Shown: in pieces, positions 24,440 to 31,940 of the stretch
Layout: each line of letters begins with the position of its first letter
Numbering within the stretch: position 1 is the first letter of the stretch
NCBI RefSeq assembly: GCF_004299445.1
Contig: NZ_SCTC01000073.1
Span: 1-32,552 of the forward strand
Length of the DNA stretch: 32,552 nucleotides
Source of the DNA: Phenylobacterium sp.
Lineage (GTDB): Bacteria; Pseudomonadota; Alphaproteobacteria; Caulobacterales; Caulobacteraceae
Direction: 5' to 3'
Translations under genes and position numbers: made by a program
The notes under the pieces: generated by a model
What the model saw: only the letters and a program-made list of their open reading frames with translations
What the model was told of the DNA's origin: nothing
Databases searched by the model: none

Positions 24440-26257
24440 TCAGCTCTCGAGGGCTTCGACGATCGCTTCTGGATGGCTGTAGGGCAGCAGGCGGCCGGCG
24501 CCCCTAACCTCCCGGATGGTGGCGCCCGGCAGCCGGGGACGCCAGAACGCGGTCATTTCGCTCGGATCGTACAGGATATCGCTGGAGCCGACGAGGATTC
24601 GCCATTCGTTGTAGAACGGCAGCGGTTCGATCGGCCCCTCCCGGATCCGCTCGATCATCTCGGCTACGCACCCGCTCACGCGGCCGGTCCCGAACATCCG
24701 CACGCCCCGGAAGTAGTCGCGCACCAGCTCGGGATTCTCAGCGGCTGCGCGATCGGCGGGGCTGTCCCGCATCCAAGTGCGCAACAGACGCGCGAGCCGG
24801 GGAATGGACATGTGCGCCGCCACGCCGCGCAGGGTCTGGCGGATCGCCCAGGGATTGGCTTCGAAGATCGTCTTTGAGAATCCCGAGAGGCCGGATCGCC
24901 GCGTATCCACGACTGCGGGAAGGCCGGGATTGACCAGCACGATCACCCCGAACCGCTCCGGGGCCAGAACATGGCAGCGAACGGCGAGCGGCGTGTGTCG
25001 GGAAACGATGTCGGCCTGCGCGATATTCAGCTTGTCCAGGACCTCAAGGGTGTCCTGGACGGCGGCGACCATGCGCGCCCTCACCTCTCGCGACCGCCGG
25101 AAATCGTCGGTGAGTCCGAATCCTGGCCGGTCGATGGCGATTACGCGTCGCCCGGCGCCATGTAGGGCGCGAAGCAGGGCGCGCGAGACCGGCCGGTTGG
25201 AGCTCGCCGAGTGCAAGACCAGTGTCGGTCGTCCGGACCGCGGGCCGTAGTCGCTGTAGGAAACGCGCCGCCCCTGCTTCGTCCGGAGGATGCTGAGCGG
25301 CTCCGACCACTCATCGTCGAAGCCAATATCGCCGGCCGTCGCCTCGGTCAGCCAACGAACCGCGAGGGACTCCGCCAGCTTTCGGGCGAGCCCTGCGGCG
25401 GTGTTCACACCGAAGGTCTGGTAGATCGCCTCTAGTTCCTTGCGGACCACCGCCTGGCCGAGCCCCAGCGCGGTCGCCACGTCTCCCCGGCTGATCCCAT
25501 TGCCGATCAGACCCGCGATCTGCGCCTGGCGGACCGTCAATCCCCAGGCATCGCTGAGCCATGACGGATGGCTATCCTTGGGAACAGTGCCCAGCGCGAC
25601 CAACGAAAGTCGTCCGACCAGGGCGGCACGGCGGGTGACGCCGACTTTGCGCATTGCGCCCGCAAGGGCCTCCTTGGCCGTGTTTGGAGAGACTTGAGCG
25701 ATCCGCGCGATCGGCTGGATGTCACCGGCGCGCACAGCGCCCATCGCCACACGCGTCTCCAGGCCGTTGAGCCCGAAGGCCTGGCACGCCCCGATCAGGA
25801 CCTGCTCGTCGCTCGCCGGCATGGCCGTCAGCAGAACGATCCCCGAGCCGCGTCCGGCCACCTCCGCGATCTCCTCCGGCAAACGCCAATTGAACGCAAC
25901 GCGCGCCGGACCAAGCGCGGCCAGCACGAGTTCCCGTCCACCCCACGGGGGTTCGAACTCTGCGAGCGTCCGGACGACGGCGCCATGCCTCGCCGCTTCG
26001 AAGCCGTCCGGGGCGATGGATAGGTAGTCGCGGATATCCGTGTAAGCCCTTGTGCCGATGAGCGGGTCGCCGGCGTGGTTGAAAACCGCCGCGATGATTG
26101 CGCGTCGGTTGAACGACGGCGCCGAGGCGATCAGGCCGCCAGAATCGCCCACGTCGCCCATCGAGCTGACGAGAAGGTGTTCGACTTCTTGTCTCACGAG
26201 CACCCGCCCCCGAACGAGTTGTGATGACTGCCGACAATTTCCGAAGAGCGTAGGCAA
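24440..26257 (-). CDS. Double LuxR-type HTH regulator fused to a degenerate alpha/beta hydrolase
   Basis: A protein of up to 605 residues. Residues about 25-160 are a domain I cannot name. Residues about 165-220 resemble a LuxR helix-turn-helix (VSPNTAKEALAGAMRKVGVTR), and 239-295 form a second, clearer one (LTVRQAQIAGLI through FGVNTAAGLARKL). Residues 325-605 are an alpha/beta hydrolase: RRVSYSDYGPRSGRPTLVLH, then IAIDRPGFGLTD, then a nucleophile elbow that reads VSRHTPLA (418-425) instead of the usual GxSxG, so the catalytic serine is replaced by His421. The acid (D560) and histidine (H595) remain. This suggests a one-component regulator that senses a ligand with a dead hydrolase pocket. 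The start is uncertain: GTG codons at 26203 and 26197 are better placed after a G-rich stretch than the ATG at 26257. It is divergent from cysK. Confidence 0.8.
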   Translation of the reverse strand: MPTLFGNCRQSSQLVRGRVLVRQEVEHLLVSSMGDVGDSGGLIASAPSFNRRAIIAAVFNHAGDPLIGTRAYTDIRDYLSIAPDGFEAARHGAVVRTLAEFEPPWGGRELVLAALGPARVAFNWRLPEEIAEVAGRGSGIVLLTAMPASDEQVLIGACQAFGLNGLETRVAMGAVRAGDIQPIARIAQVSPNTAKEALAGAMRKVGVTRRAALVGRLSLVALGTVPKDSHPSWLSDAWGLTVRQAQIAGLIGNGISRGDVATALGLGQAVVRKELEAIYQTFGVNTAAGLARKLAESLAVRWLTEATAGDIGFDDEWSEPLSILRTKQGRRVSYSDYGPRSGRPTLVLHSASSNRPVSRALLRALHGAGRRVIAIDRPGFGLTDDFRRSREVRARMVAAVQDTLEVLDKLNIAQADIVSRHTPLAVRCHVLAPERFGVIVLVNPGLPAVVDTRRSGLSGFSKTIFEANPWAIRQTLRGVAAHMSIPRLARLLRTWMRDSPADRAAAENPELVRDYFRGVRMFGTGRVSGCVAEMIERIREGPIEPLPFYNEWRILVGSSDILYDPSEMTAFWRPRLPGATIREVRGAGRLLPYSHPEAIVEALES

Positions 26258-26349
26258 ACCGGGGGCGCGCTGCTAGGTCACATCCGCCCAACGGACCAAC
26301 GTGGCGGCCCCTTCGCTCAGCAAAGCTTGAACGGCCCTCTGTTCTCCCG

Positions 26350-26389
26350 GGCGCAGCTTGCCTAAGTAGGCGGCCATGCAAGTTGCGCC
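26350..26389 (+). promoter_or_regulatory. 12-bp hairpin enclosing the cysK ribosome binding site
   Basis: Bases 26350-26361 pair with 26378-26389 to form a 12-bp stem (eleven Watson-Crick pairs and one G-U at 26356/26383). The 16-base loop 26362-26377 contains the only AGG-type ribosome binding site (26368-26370) and the first two bases of the cysK ATG; the G of the ATG is in the closing pair. This could tune cysK translation, or the symmetric DNA could be a regulator site. The structure is read directly from the bases; its function is inference. Confidence 0.5.
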
Positions 26390-27377
26390 TTCCATCCTCG
26401 ATCTCATCGGCGGAACGCCGCTTCTGCGGCTGCGCCGCGCCAGCGAGATCACGGGGTGCGAAATCCTCGCCAAGGCCGAGTTCCTGAACCCGGGCCAATC
26501 GGTGAAGGACCGCGCGGCGCTCTACATCATTCGCGACGCCGAGAAGAAGGGCCTGCTGCGGCCTGGCGGTCGGATCGTCGAGGGCACGGCGGGCAACACC
26601 GGGATCGGCCTGGCGATGGTGGGCAAGGCGCTGGGCTACAAGTGCACGATTGTCATCCCGCGCACGCAGAGCCAGGAAAAGAAGGACGCCATCCGGCTGT
26701 TCGGGGCCGAACTGGTCGAGGTGGACGCTGTCCCTTACGCCAATGAGATGAACTACGTGAAATATTCCGGGCGCTTGGCGGCTGAACTTAATACTAAGGA
26801 GCCGAACGGCGCGGTCTGGGCCAACCAGTTCGACAACGTCGCCAACCGTGAGGCCCACGTGCAGGGCACGGGTCCCGAAATCTGGAGCCAGACCGACGGC
26901 AAGGTTGACGGCTTCGTCTGCGCCGTGGGCTCGGGCGGCACACTGGCAGGCGTGGCCCAAGCGCTGCGGGAACGGAATCCCCAGGTGAAGATCGGCCTCG
27001 CCGACCCGCACGGCGCATCGCTTTACAGCTACTACACGGACGGCGAACTGAAGGCCGAGGGCGGGTCGATCAGCGAAGGCATCGGCCAGGGGCGGATCAC
27101 CGCAAACCTCGACGGCCTGACCATCGATCATGCCTACCGCATCTCGGACGAGGAGATGCTGCTGACGATCTTCGACCTGATGGAGTTCGAGGGCTTGGTG
27201 ATGGGCGGCTCCACCGGCGTCAACGTGGCCGGCGCCATCCGCATGGCGAAGGAGATGGGGCCAGGCCACACCATCGTCACCGTGCTCTGCGACCACGGCC
27301 AGCGCTATCAGTCGAAGATCTTCAATCCGTCCTTCCTGCGCGAGAAGGGCCTGCCGGCCCCGAGCTGGCTGGAATAG
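26376..27377 (+). CDS. cysK: Cysteine synthase (O-acetylserine sulfhydrylase)
   Basis: A 333-residue fold-type II pyridoxal-phosphate enzyme that makes cysteine from O-acetylserine and sulfide. The cofactor lysine is K44 in NPGQSVKDRAA, and the phosphate/substrate loop is EGTAGNTGIG near residues 69-78. The glycine-rich GSGGTLAGVA segment follows near residue 190. The C-terminal segment VTVLCDHGQRYQSKIF is typical of the alphaproteobacterial CysK branch. The gene is followed after 4 bp by sseA, and a large regulator gene diverges from its promoter region. A cystathionine-beta-synthase-like activity cannot be excluded from sequence, but no regulatory CBS domain is present. The ribosome binding site lies in a hairpin loop. 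Confidence 0.93.
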   Translation: MQVAPSILDLIGGTPLLRLRRASEITGCEILAKAEFLNPGQSVKDRAALYIIRDAEKKGLLRPGGRIVEGTAGNTGIGLAMVGKALGYKCTIVIPRTQSQEKKDAIRLFGAELVEVDAVPYANEMNYVKYSGRLAAELNTKEPNGAVWANQFDNVANREAHVQGTGPEIWSQTDGKVDGFVCAVGSGGTLAGVAQALRERNPQVKIGLADPHGASLYSYYTDGELKAEGGSISEGIGQGRITANLDGLTIDHAYRISDEEMLLTIFDLMEFEGLVMGGSTGVNVAGAIRMAKEMGPGHTIVTVLCDHGQRYQSKIFNPSFLREKGLPAPSWLE

Positions 27378-27381
27378 CCCC

Positions 27382-28230
27382 ATGGCCGACGCCTCGTCCG
27401 ATCCCCTCGTCTCCACAGCCTGGCTCGCCGAGCGGCTGGGCGATCCGAACGTTCGGGTCGTCGACGCCACACTGCCCCTGGTGGGCCAGCCCGGGCACGG
27501 CCGCGACAGCTACGTCGCAGGTCACATTCCCGGCGCGGTCTTCTTCGACATCAACGCCATCGCCGATCCCGACACAGACCTGCCCCACATGCTTCCCAGC
27601 CCCGCGGCATTCGCCGAGGCGGCGGCAAAGCTGGGCCTGGGACGCCACCACACGATCGTCGTCTATGACGCCCATGGCATCTACTGCGCGCCGCGCGTCT
27701 GGTGGACGCTCCGGGTCATGGGGTATCCGCAGGTGTTCGTCCTCGACGGCGGCCTCAAGGTCTGGGTCGCGGAGAAGCGTGCGGTCGAGACCGCAGAGTC
27801 GTCGCCGAACGCCGTGGCTGTCGCGCCCGCCTTCATCCCGGACCTGGTGGCCGACATCACCCACGTCACCGAGGTGCTGGGATCCGGCGCAGCGCAAGTC
27901 GTCGACGCCCGTTCTGCCGGGCGGTTCCGGGGAGAGGCGCCCGAGCCTCGCGCCACCCTGCGCTCTGGACACATGCCAGGCGCTTTGAACCTGCCGTTCA
28001 ATGAGGTGTTGAACGCCAACGGCACCCTGAAGCCGGCGACGGAGCTCGCGTCCGTCTTCGGACACATCGACCTGACCCGGCCTATCGTCACCAGCTGCGG
28101 GTCGGGCGTCACCGCCTCGGTGCTGGCGCTGGCTCTGGCGCGGCTTGGGCGCTTCGACGTTGCGGTCTATGACGGCTCGTGGACCGAATGGGGCGGACGC
28201 TCCGACACGGCCGTCGTCACCGGAGCCTGA
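27382..28230 (+). CDS. sseA: 3-mercaptopyruvate sulfurtransferase
   Basis: A 282-residue tandem rhodanese. The N-terminal rhodanese domain (about 8-135) is inactive; the C-terminal one (about 155-280) carries the catalytic Cys239 in the CGSGVTA loop, the signature that separates mercaptopyruvate sulfurtransferases from thiosulfate sulfurtransferases. The GHIPGAVFFDI and RSGHMPGALNLPF segments are the paired rhodanese motifs. It moves sulfur from 3-mercaptopyruvate, a cysteine breakdown product, to thiol acceptors or cyanide. It begins 4 bp after cysK and is almost certainly co-transcribed with it. Its TGA stop is followed after three bases by the probable AUA start of the acetyltransferase. 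Confidence 0.95.
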   Translation: MADASSDPLVSTAWLAERLGDPNVRVVDATLPLVGQPGHGRDSYVAGHIPGAVFFDINAIADPDTDLPHMLPSPAAFAEAAAKLGLGRHHTIVVYDAHGIYCAPRVWWTLRVMGYPQVFVLDGGLKVWVAEKRAVETAESSPNAVAVAPAFIPDLVADITHVTEVLGSGAAQVVDARSAGRFRGEAPEPRATLRSGHMPGALNLPFNEVLNANGTLKPATELASVFGHIDLTRPIVTSCGSGVTASVLALALARLGRFDVAVYDGSWTEWGGRSDTAVVTGA

Positions 28231-28233
28231 TCC

Positions 28234-28731
28234 ATAGACATACGCCTCGCCCGAGAGACCGATCTAGAGCACCTTCCGCGCATCGAGCTCAGCGCCGCGC
28301 AGAAGTTCGTCGGCCAGGACACGCCGGCCTTCCTGCTCACCGACTGCGCGCCCGCCGACGCCTACAGGCCCCACCTCATGGGCGGGACGCTCTGGATCGC
28401 CGACGACGGCGACGGCCCCGTGGCGTTCCTCGCGGCCCGCGTCGAGGGCGACCGTCTCCACATCGACGAGTTGGACGTCCAGGACGGCCAGCACGGCAAG
28501 GGGCTTGGCAAGCGCCTGTTGGGCCAGGCGCGCGACTGGGCGCGGGCGCAGGGCCTCAAGTCGTTGAGCCTGACGACGTTCCGCACCATCCCGTGGAACG
28601 CGCCCTACTACGCGTCGTTCGGCTTCGCTGAGTGGGCCTCGGACGAGGCTCCGGCCAGCATTCGCCAGGCCTTGCGCCAGGAAGCCGCCAGTGGGCTTTC
28701 CGACCGTTGCGCGATGGTGATGGCGCTTTAG
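28234..28731 (+). CDS. GNAT family N-acetyltransferase with probable AUA start
   Basis: A 165-residue GNAT protein. The acetyl-CoA-binding loop is QHGKGLGKRLL (Q/RxxGxG/A type) after the strand HIDELDVQ; later strands (KSLSLTTFRTIPWNAPYYASFGF) are also typical. The first ATG in frame (28378) would remove about 48 residues, including the first strand and helix of the GNAT fold. The homologous frame continues upstream to codon ATA at 28234, giving an N terminus of the usual form (MDIRLARETDLEHLP). A GGAG lies at 28222-28225, eight bases before this ATA. There is no ATG, GTG or TTG between the sseA stop (28230) and 28378. So either AUA is used as a start, the start was recently mutated, or the base is misread. 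The substrate is unknown. Its stop overlaps that of the convergent binding-protein gene. Confidence 0.8.
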   Translation: MDIRLARETDLEHLPRIELSAAQKFVGQDTPAFLLTDCAPADAYRPHLMGGTLWIADDGDGPVAFLAARVEGDRLHIDELDVQDGQHGKGLGKRLLGQARDWARAQGLKSLSLTTFRTIPWNAPYYASFGFAEWASDEAPASIRQALRQEAASGLSDRCAMVMAL

Positions 28732-29828
28732 CGCATCGGCGGGGCGTACATCAGGCCCGGCTTGGGCGCGCTCCACAGGGCGTTCAGCCCGCGATCCAGA
28801 CGCAGCGCCGAGTCGCCGCCCAGGTCTCGCCGGAAGATCTCGTGGTAGGCGCCCACCTGCCGGATCACCTGGAAGGCCCAGTCCTTCTCCAGCCCCAGCA
28901 ACGGCCCCAGGTCACCCTCCACGCCCAGCAGCCGCCGGGTCTCCGGATCGGTCGCGGTCTCGCGCGCCTGCTCGACCGTCCGCGACGTGACCCCAAGCTC
29001 TTCGCCCAGCAGCGTGGCGTAGACGGTCCAGCGCACGATCTCGGCCCAGACTGGGTCGTCGCGCCTCACGACCGGTCCGAGCGGCTCCTTTGAGATCACG
29101 TCGGGCAGGATCACGTGACTGCCGGGGTTGTTCATGACCGAGCGCGAGGCGGCGAGCGCCGAGATGTCGGCGGTGAAGGCGTCGCAGGTTTCGCCCTCGT
29201 ACATCGCGCGCGCCTGCTGCTCGGACGCAGCCATGACGGCGCGGTATTTGATGCCACGCACGCGGAACCAGTCGTCGACATTACCCGCGCTGGCGGTGCC
29301 TTCCTGGACGCAGACCCGTGCGCCGGTAAGTTCCTGGGCGCTGCCCAGCCCCAGTTCGCGGCGAACCAGGAAGCCCTGGCCGTCGTAGTAGGTGATGATC
29401 GGGAAACTCACGCCCAGCCCCGCCTCGCGGGCGAAGGTCTGCGAGGTGTTACGCGACAGGATGTCGAGTTCGCCCCTTTGCAAGGCGCCGAAGCGGTCCT
29501 TGGCGTCGACAACCGTGAATCGGACCTTCTCCGCGTCGCCCAGGGTCGCCGCGGCCACCGCGCGGCAGATGTCGACGTCGAAGCCACGCCATTCGCCCCG
29601 GGCGTCCTTCAGGGCAAATCCCGGGAGCCCAGCATGGACCCCGCAGGCCACGTAACCGCGCTTCCGCACCATCCCCAGCGTGACGCTGACGGCCGGCTTG
29701 TATCCGGGATCGGACGCGGCCGTTCGGGGCGAGGCTTTCACCTCCGGCCCCTTCGCCGCCGGCGTCGGTCCGCTGCACGCGGCCAGCGCGACGAGTAGCA
29801 GAACCGTCGCCGCGAAGCGGGAGATCAT
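28728..29828 (-). CDS. AapJ-like polar amino-acid binding lipoprotein
   Basis: A 366-residue extracytoplasmic solute-binding protein of family 3. The N terminus is a lipoprotein signal (hydrophobic stretch ending in ALAAC). The binding domain has the AapJ/BztA-type segments CGVHAGLPGF, WRGFDVDICRAVAAATLGD and RNTSQTFARE, and the later ACVQEGT-like segment ARVCVQEGTASAGNVDDWF. AapJ binds L-amino acids for an ABC importer, but no permease or ATPase gene lies in the window, so it may work with a transporter encoded elsewhere or serve as a sensor. AAGGAG lies 5 bases before the ATG at 29828; the upstream in-frame extension is not coding. It is divergent from metC. Confidence 0.9.
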   Translation of the reverse strand: MISRFAATVLLLVALAACSGPTPAAKGPEVKASPRTAASDPGYKPAVSVTLGMVRKRGYVACGVHAGLPGFALKDARGEWRGFDVDICRAVAAATLGDAEKVRFTVVDAKDRFGALQRGELDILSRNTSQTFAREAGLGVSFPIITYYDGQGFLVRRELGLGSAQELTGARVCVQEGTASAGNVDDWFRVRGIKYRAVMAASEQQARAMYEGETCDAFTADISALAASRSVMNNPGSHVILPDVISKEPLGPVVRRDDPVWAEIVRWTVYATLLGEELGVTSRTVEQARETATDPETRRLLGVEGDLGPLLGLEKDWAFQVIRQVGAYHEIFRRDLGGDSALRLDRGLNALWSAPKPGLMYAPPMR

Positions 29829-29859
29829 CGCTGCTCCTTGAAACGACGAGTCGGTTGGG

Positions 29860-29881
29860 CCTTTAAGGGGAAAGCACTTTC
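29860..29881. promoter_or_regulatory. Two adjacent short palindromes between metC and the binding-protein gene
   Basis: In the 82-bp divergent region the bases CCTT-T-AAGG (29860-29868) and GAAAG-CA-CTTTC (29870-29881) are two perfect short inverted repeats one base apart. A GANTC methylation site (GAGTC, 29848-29852) lies next to them. Their position suits an operator controlling metC, the binding-protein gene or both. No known consensus is matched, so the regulator is unknown. Confidence 0.35.
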
Positions 29882-29910
29882 GCCAGCGCTGAGACGAGCC
29901 GCAACCCCGC

Positions 29911-31065
29911 ATGTCCGACGAGACCCGCCTCATCCACGCCGGCAAGGCCGCGGACACCCTGGTCCGCACGGTTGGCCCGCCGATCCAGAAGGGCTCGACG
30001 GTGCTGCTGCCTAACGCCGAGGCGCTGTACGACGACGCCAATTTCCTGACCTACGGCCGCGGGGGCCTCTCGGCCCAGACCTGCCTGCAGGACGCTCTGG
30101 GCATGCTGGAGGCCGCCGAGGGTGTCACGCTCTACCCGTCGGGGATCGCCGCGATCTCGGGCGTCGCGATGGCGCTGCTGAAGGCCGGCGACGAGATCCT
30201 GGTGGTCGACAGCATCTACAAGCCGGTTCGGCGCTTCTGCGACAGCGTCCTCCGGCGGTTTGGCGTGGACGTGACCTACTTCGATCCCCATGCCTCGCCC
30301 GAATCCCTGGTGGAGAGCGCATCGTCGGCCACGCGCATGATCCTGCTCGAAAGTCCGGGGTCGCTGTCGTTCGAGATGCTGGACATCCCCAGGATCGCCG
30401 AACTGGCGCGCGGCAGAGGCATCCTCACCGCCATCGACAACACCTGGGGCGCCGGCCTGATCTTCAAACCGCTGGAACATGGCGTCGATATCTCGCTGCA
30501 GGCGCTCACCAAGTATGTCGGCGGCCACTCAGACGTGTTCATGGGCTCGGCCGCGGCGCGCGATCCGAAGCTGGTTCGGCAACTGGCCGACGGGATCAAT
30601 CACATGGGCTGGGCGGTGTCGGGCGAGGACGCCTATGCGATGCTCCGGGGGCTGCGCACCCTGCCGATCCGCATGGCCCGACAGTCCGAGAGCGGCCTCG
30701 CCGTCGCCAGCTGGCTGCGCGACCAGCCCGAGGTGGCCCAGGTGCTGCATCCCGCCCTGCCCGGCGCGCCGGGTCACGATTTGTGGGCGCGCGACTACAG
30801 CGGCGCGTGCGGCCTGTTCGGGATCGTCCTGAAGCCCGGCCCGACCCAGGCGGTCAATGCCTTCCTCAACGGCCTGAAGCTGTTCGGCCTCGGATTCTCC
30901 TGGGGTGGCTTCGAGAGCCTGGCCATCGCGTGCGATCCGCAGCTCAAGGTCCGTCAGTTCGCCCGCGATTACGGCGGCCCGCTGATCCGCCTCCACGTGG
31001 GGCTGGAAAGTCCGGACGACCTGATCGCCGATCTGCGCCGCGGTCTCGACGCCTACGGCCAATGA
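29911..31065 (+). CDS. metC: Cystathionine beta-lyase
   Basis: A 384-residue Cys/Met-metabolism pyridoxal-phosphate enzyme. The cofactor lysine is K201 in SLQALTKYVGGHSD; D176 in AIDNTWGAG contacts the pyridine nitrogen. The N-terminal segment with TYGRGGLSAQTCLQDAL and the ESPGSLSFEMLDIP segment assign it to the MetC beta-lyase branch rather than MetB. It cleaves cystathionine to homocysteine, pyruvate and ammonia in methionine synthesis, and can release sulfide from cysteine as a side activity. The ATG of the downstream kinase overlaps its stop (ATGA). No obvious ribosome binding site precedes the start at 29911. Confidence 0.93.
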   Translation: MSDETRLIHAGKAADTLVRTVGPPIQKGSTVLLPNAEALYDDANFLTYGRGGLSAQTCLQDALGMLEAAEGVTLYPSGIAAISGVAMALLKAGDEILVVDSIYKPVRRFCDSVLRRFGVDVTYFDPHASPESLVESASSATRMILLESPGSLSFEMLDIPRIAELARGRGILTAIDNTWGAGLIFKPLEHGVDISLQALTKYVGGHSDVFMGSAAARDPKLVRQLADGINHMGWAVSGEDAYAMLRGLRTLPIRMARQSESGLAVASWLRDQPEVAQVLHPALPGAPGHDLWARDYSGACGLFGIVLKPGPTQAVNAFLNGLKLFGLGFSWGGFESLAIACDPQLKVRQFARDYGGPLIRLHVGLESPDDLIADLRRGLDAYGQ

Positions 31066-31940
31066 CGACGGAAGGCGGAGATCGCCTGGACGAATGGCTT
31101 GGCGAGTTGATGGCCAAGGAGCACCTGCCCGAAGCGTTCCGGACCACGTTCACCGAGGTATGCGGGCCGCTGGCCGACCGCGCCTGGGATTGGCGCCATG
31201 ACTTCGGCCGAACGGCCTTCGTGGGCCTCTGCGGGCCGCAGGGCGCCGGCAAAAGCACGATAGCGGCCGCCACCGCCCGCATCCTGACCGAACGCGGCCT
31301 GAAGGCCGTGGCCATTTCGCTGGACGACTTCTACCTGGGTCGCGAGGCGCGGACGTGGCTGGCGGGCAAGGCGCACCGCCTGCTGCAGGTGCGAGGTCCG
31401 CCGGGAACGCACGATGTGGCGCTGGCCTGCGCCGTGTTGGACCACCTGCGCGGCGACGGCGCTACGCCCCTGCCCGCATTCGACAAGTCCACCGACGAGC
31501 GGCGCCCCAAGAGCGCCTGGCGCCAGGTCGAGGGACCGGCGGACGTGGTGATCCTGGAAGGCTGGTGCGTGGGGGCGAGGCCCGAGCCCAGCGACCGGCT
31601 CATGGCGCATGTGAACACGCTGGAGCGCCGCGACGATCCCACGCGCGCCTGGCGCGGCTATGTGAACCGCCAGCTCAGCGAGGGCTATCAGGCGCTATGG
31701 GGCCGGCTGGACCGGCTGGTGATGCTGCAGCCCCCGGGGTTCGAAGTGGTCCGGGGCTGGCGCGCCGAGCAGGAAGCCAAGCTTCGGGCCCGCACCGGTC
31801 GCGGGATGAGCGACGCCGAGGTCGGACAGTTCGTGCAGCACTACGAACGGATCACGCGGTGGATCCTCGAGGAGATGCCGGGCCGCGCGGACTGGGTCGT
31901 GCCCCTTGCGGCCGACCGGACCCCGGTCCCACAGACTTAG
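31062..31940 (+). CDS. D-glycerate 3-kinase-like P-loop kinase
   Basis: A 292-residue P-loop kinase of the glycerate kinase (plant GLYK)/YggC group. The Walker A motif is GPQGAGKST at residues 58-66. The ISLDDFYLGREAR, VRGPPGTHDV, FDKSTDERRPKSAW and ILEGWCVGARP segments are all characteristic of GLYK-type kinases. The C-terminal helix carries the YERITRWIL segment common to the family. The probable reaction is ATP-dependent phosphorylation of D-glycerate to 3-phosphoglycerate, which would feed serine and hence cysteine synthesis; this link to the neighbouring sulfur genes is inference. Its ATG overlaps the metC stop, so translation is coupled. Its last 89 bp overlap the convergent pseudouridine synthase gene. 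Confidence 0.85.
   Translation: MTTEGGDRLDEWLGELMAKEHLPEAFRTTFTEVCGPLADRAWDWRHDFGRTAFVGLCGPQGAGKSTIAAATARILTERGLKAVAISLDDFYLGREARTWLAGKAHRLLQVRGPPGTHDVALACAVLDHLRGDGATPLPAFDKSTDERRPKSAWRQVEGPADVVILEGWCVGARPEPSDRLMAHVNTLERRDDPTRAWRGYVNRQLSEGYQALWGRLDRLVMLQPPGFEVVRGWRAEQEAKLRARTGRGMSDAEVGQFVQHYERITRWILEEMPGRADWVVPLAADRTPVPQT

Noticed and set aside
29829..30041. N-terminal extension of the AapJ-like protein
   Set aside because: It lies opposite the start of metC, while the lipoprotein signal and an AAGGAG site define the start at 29828.
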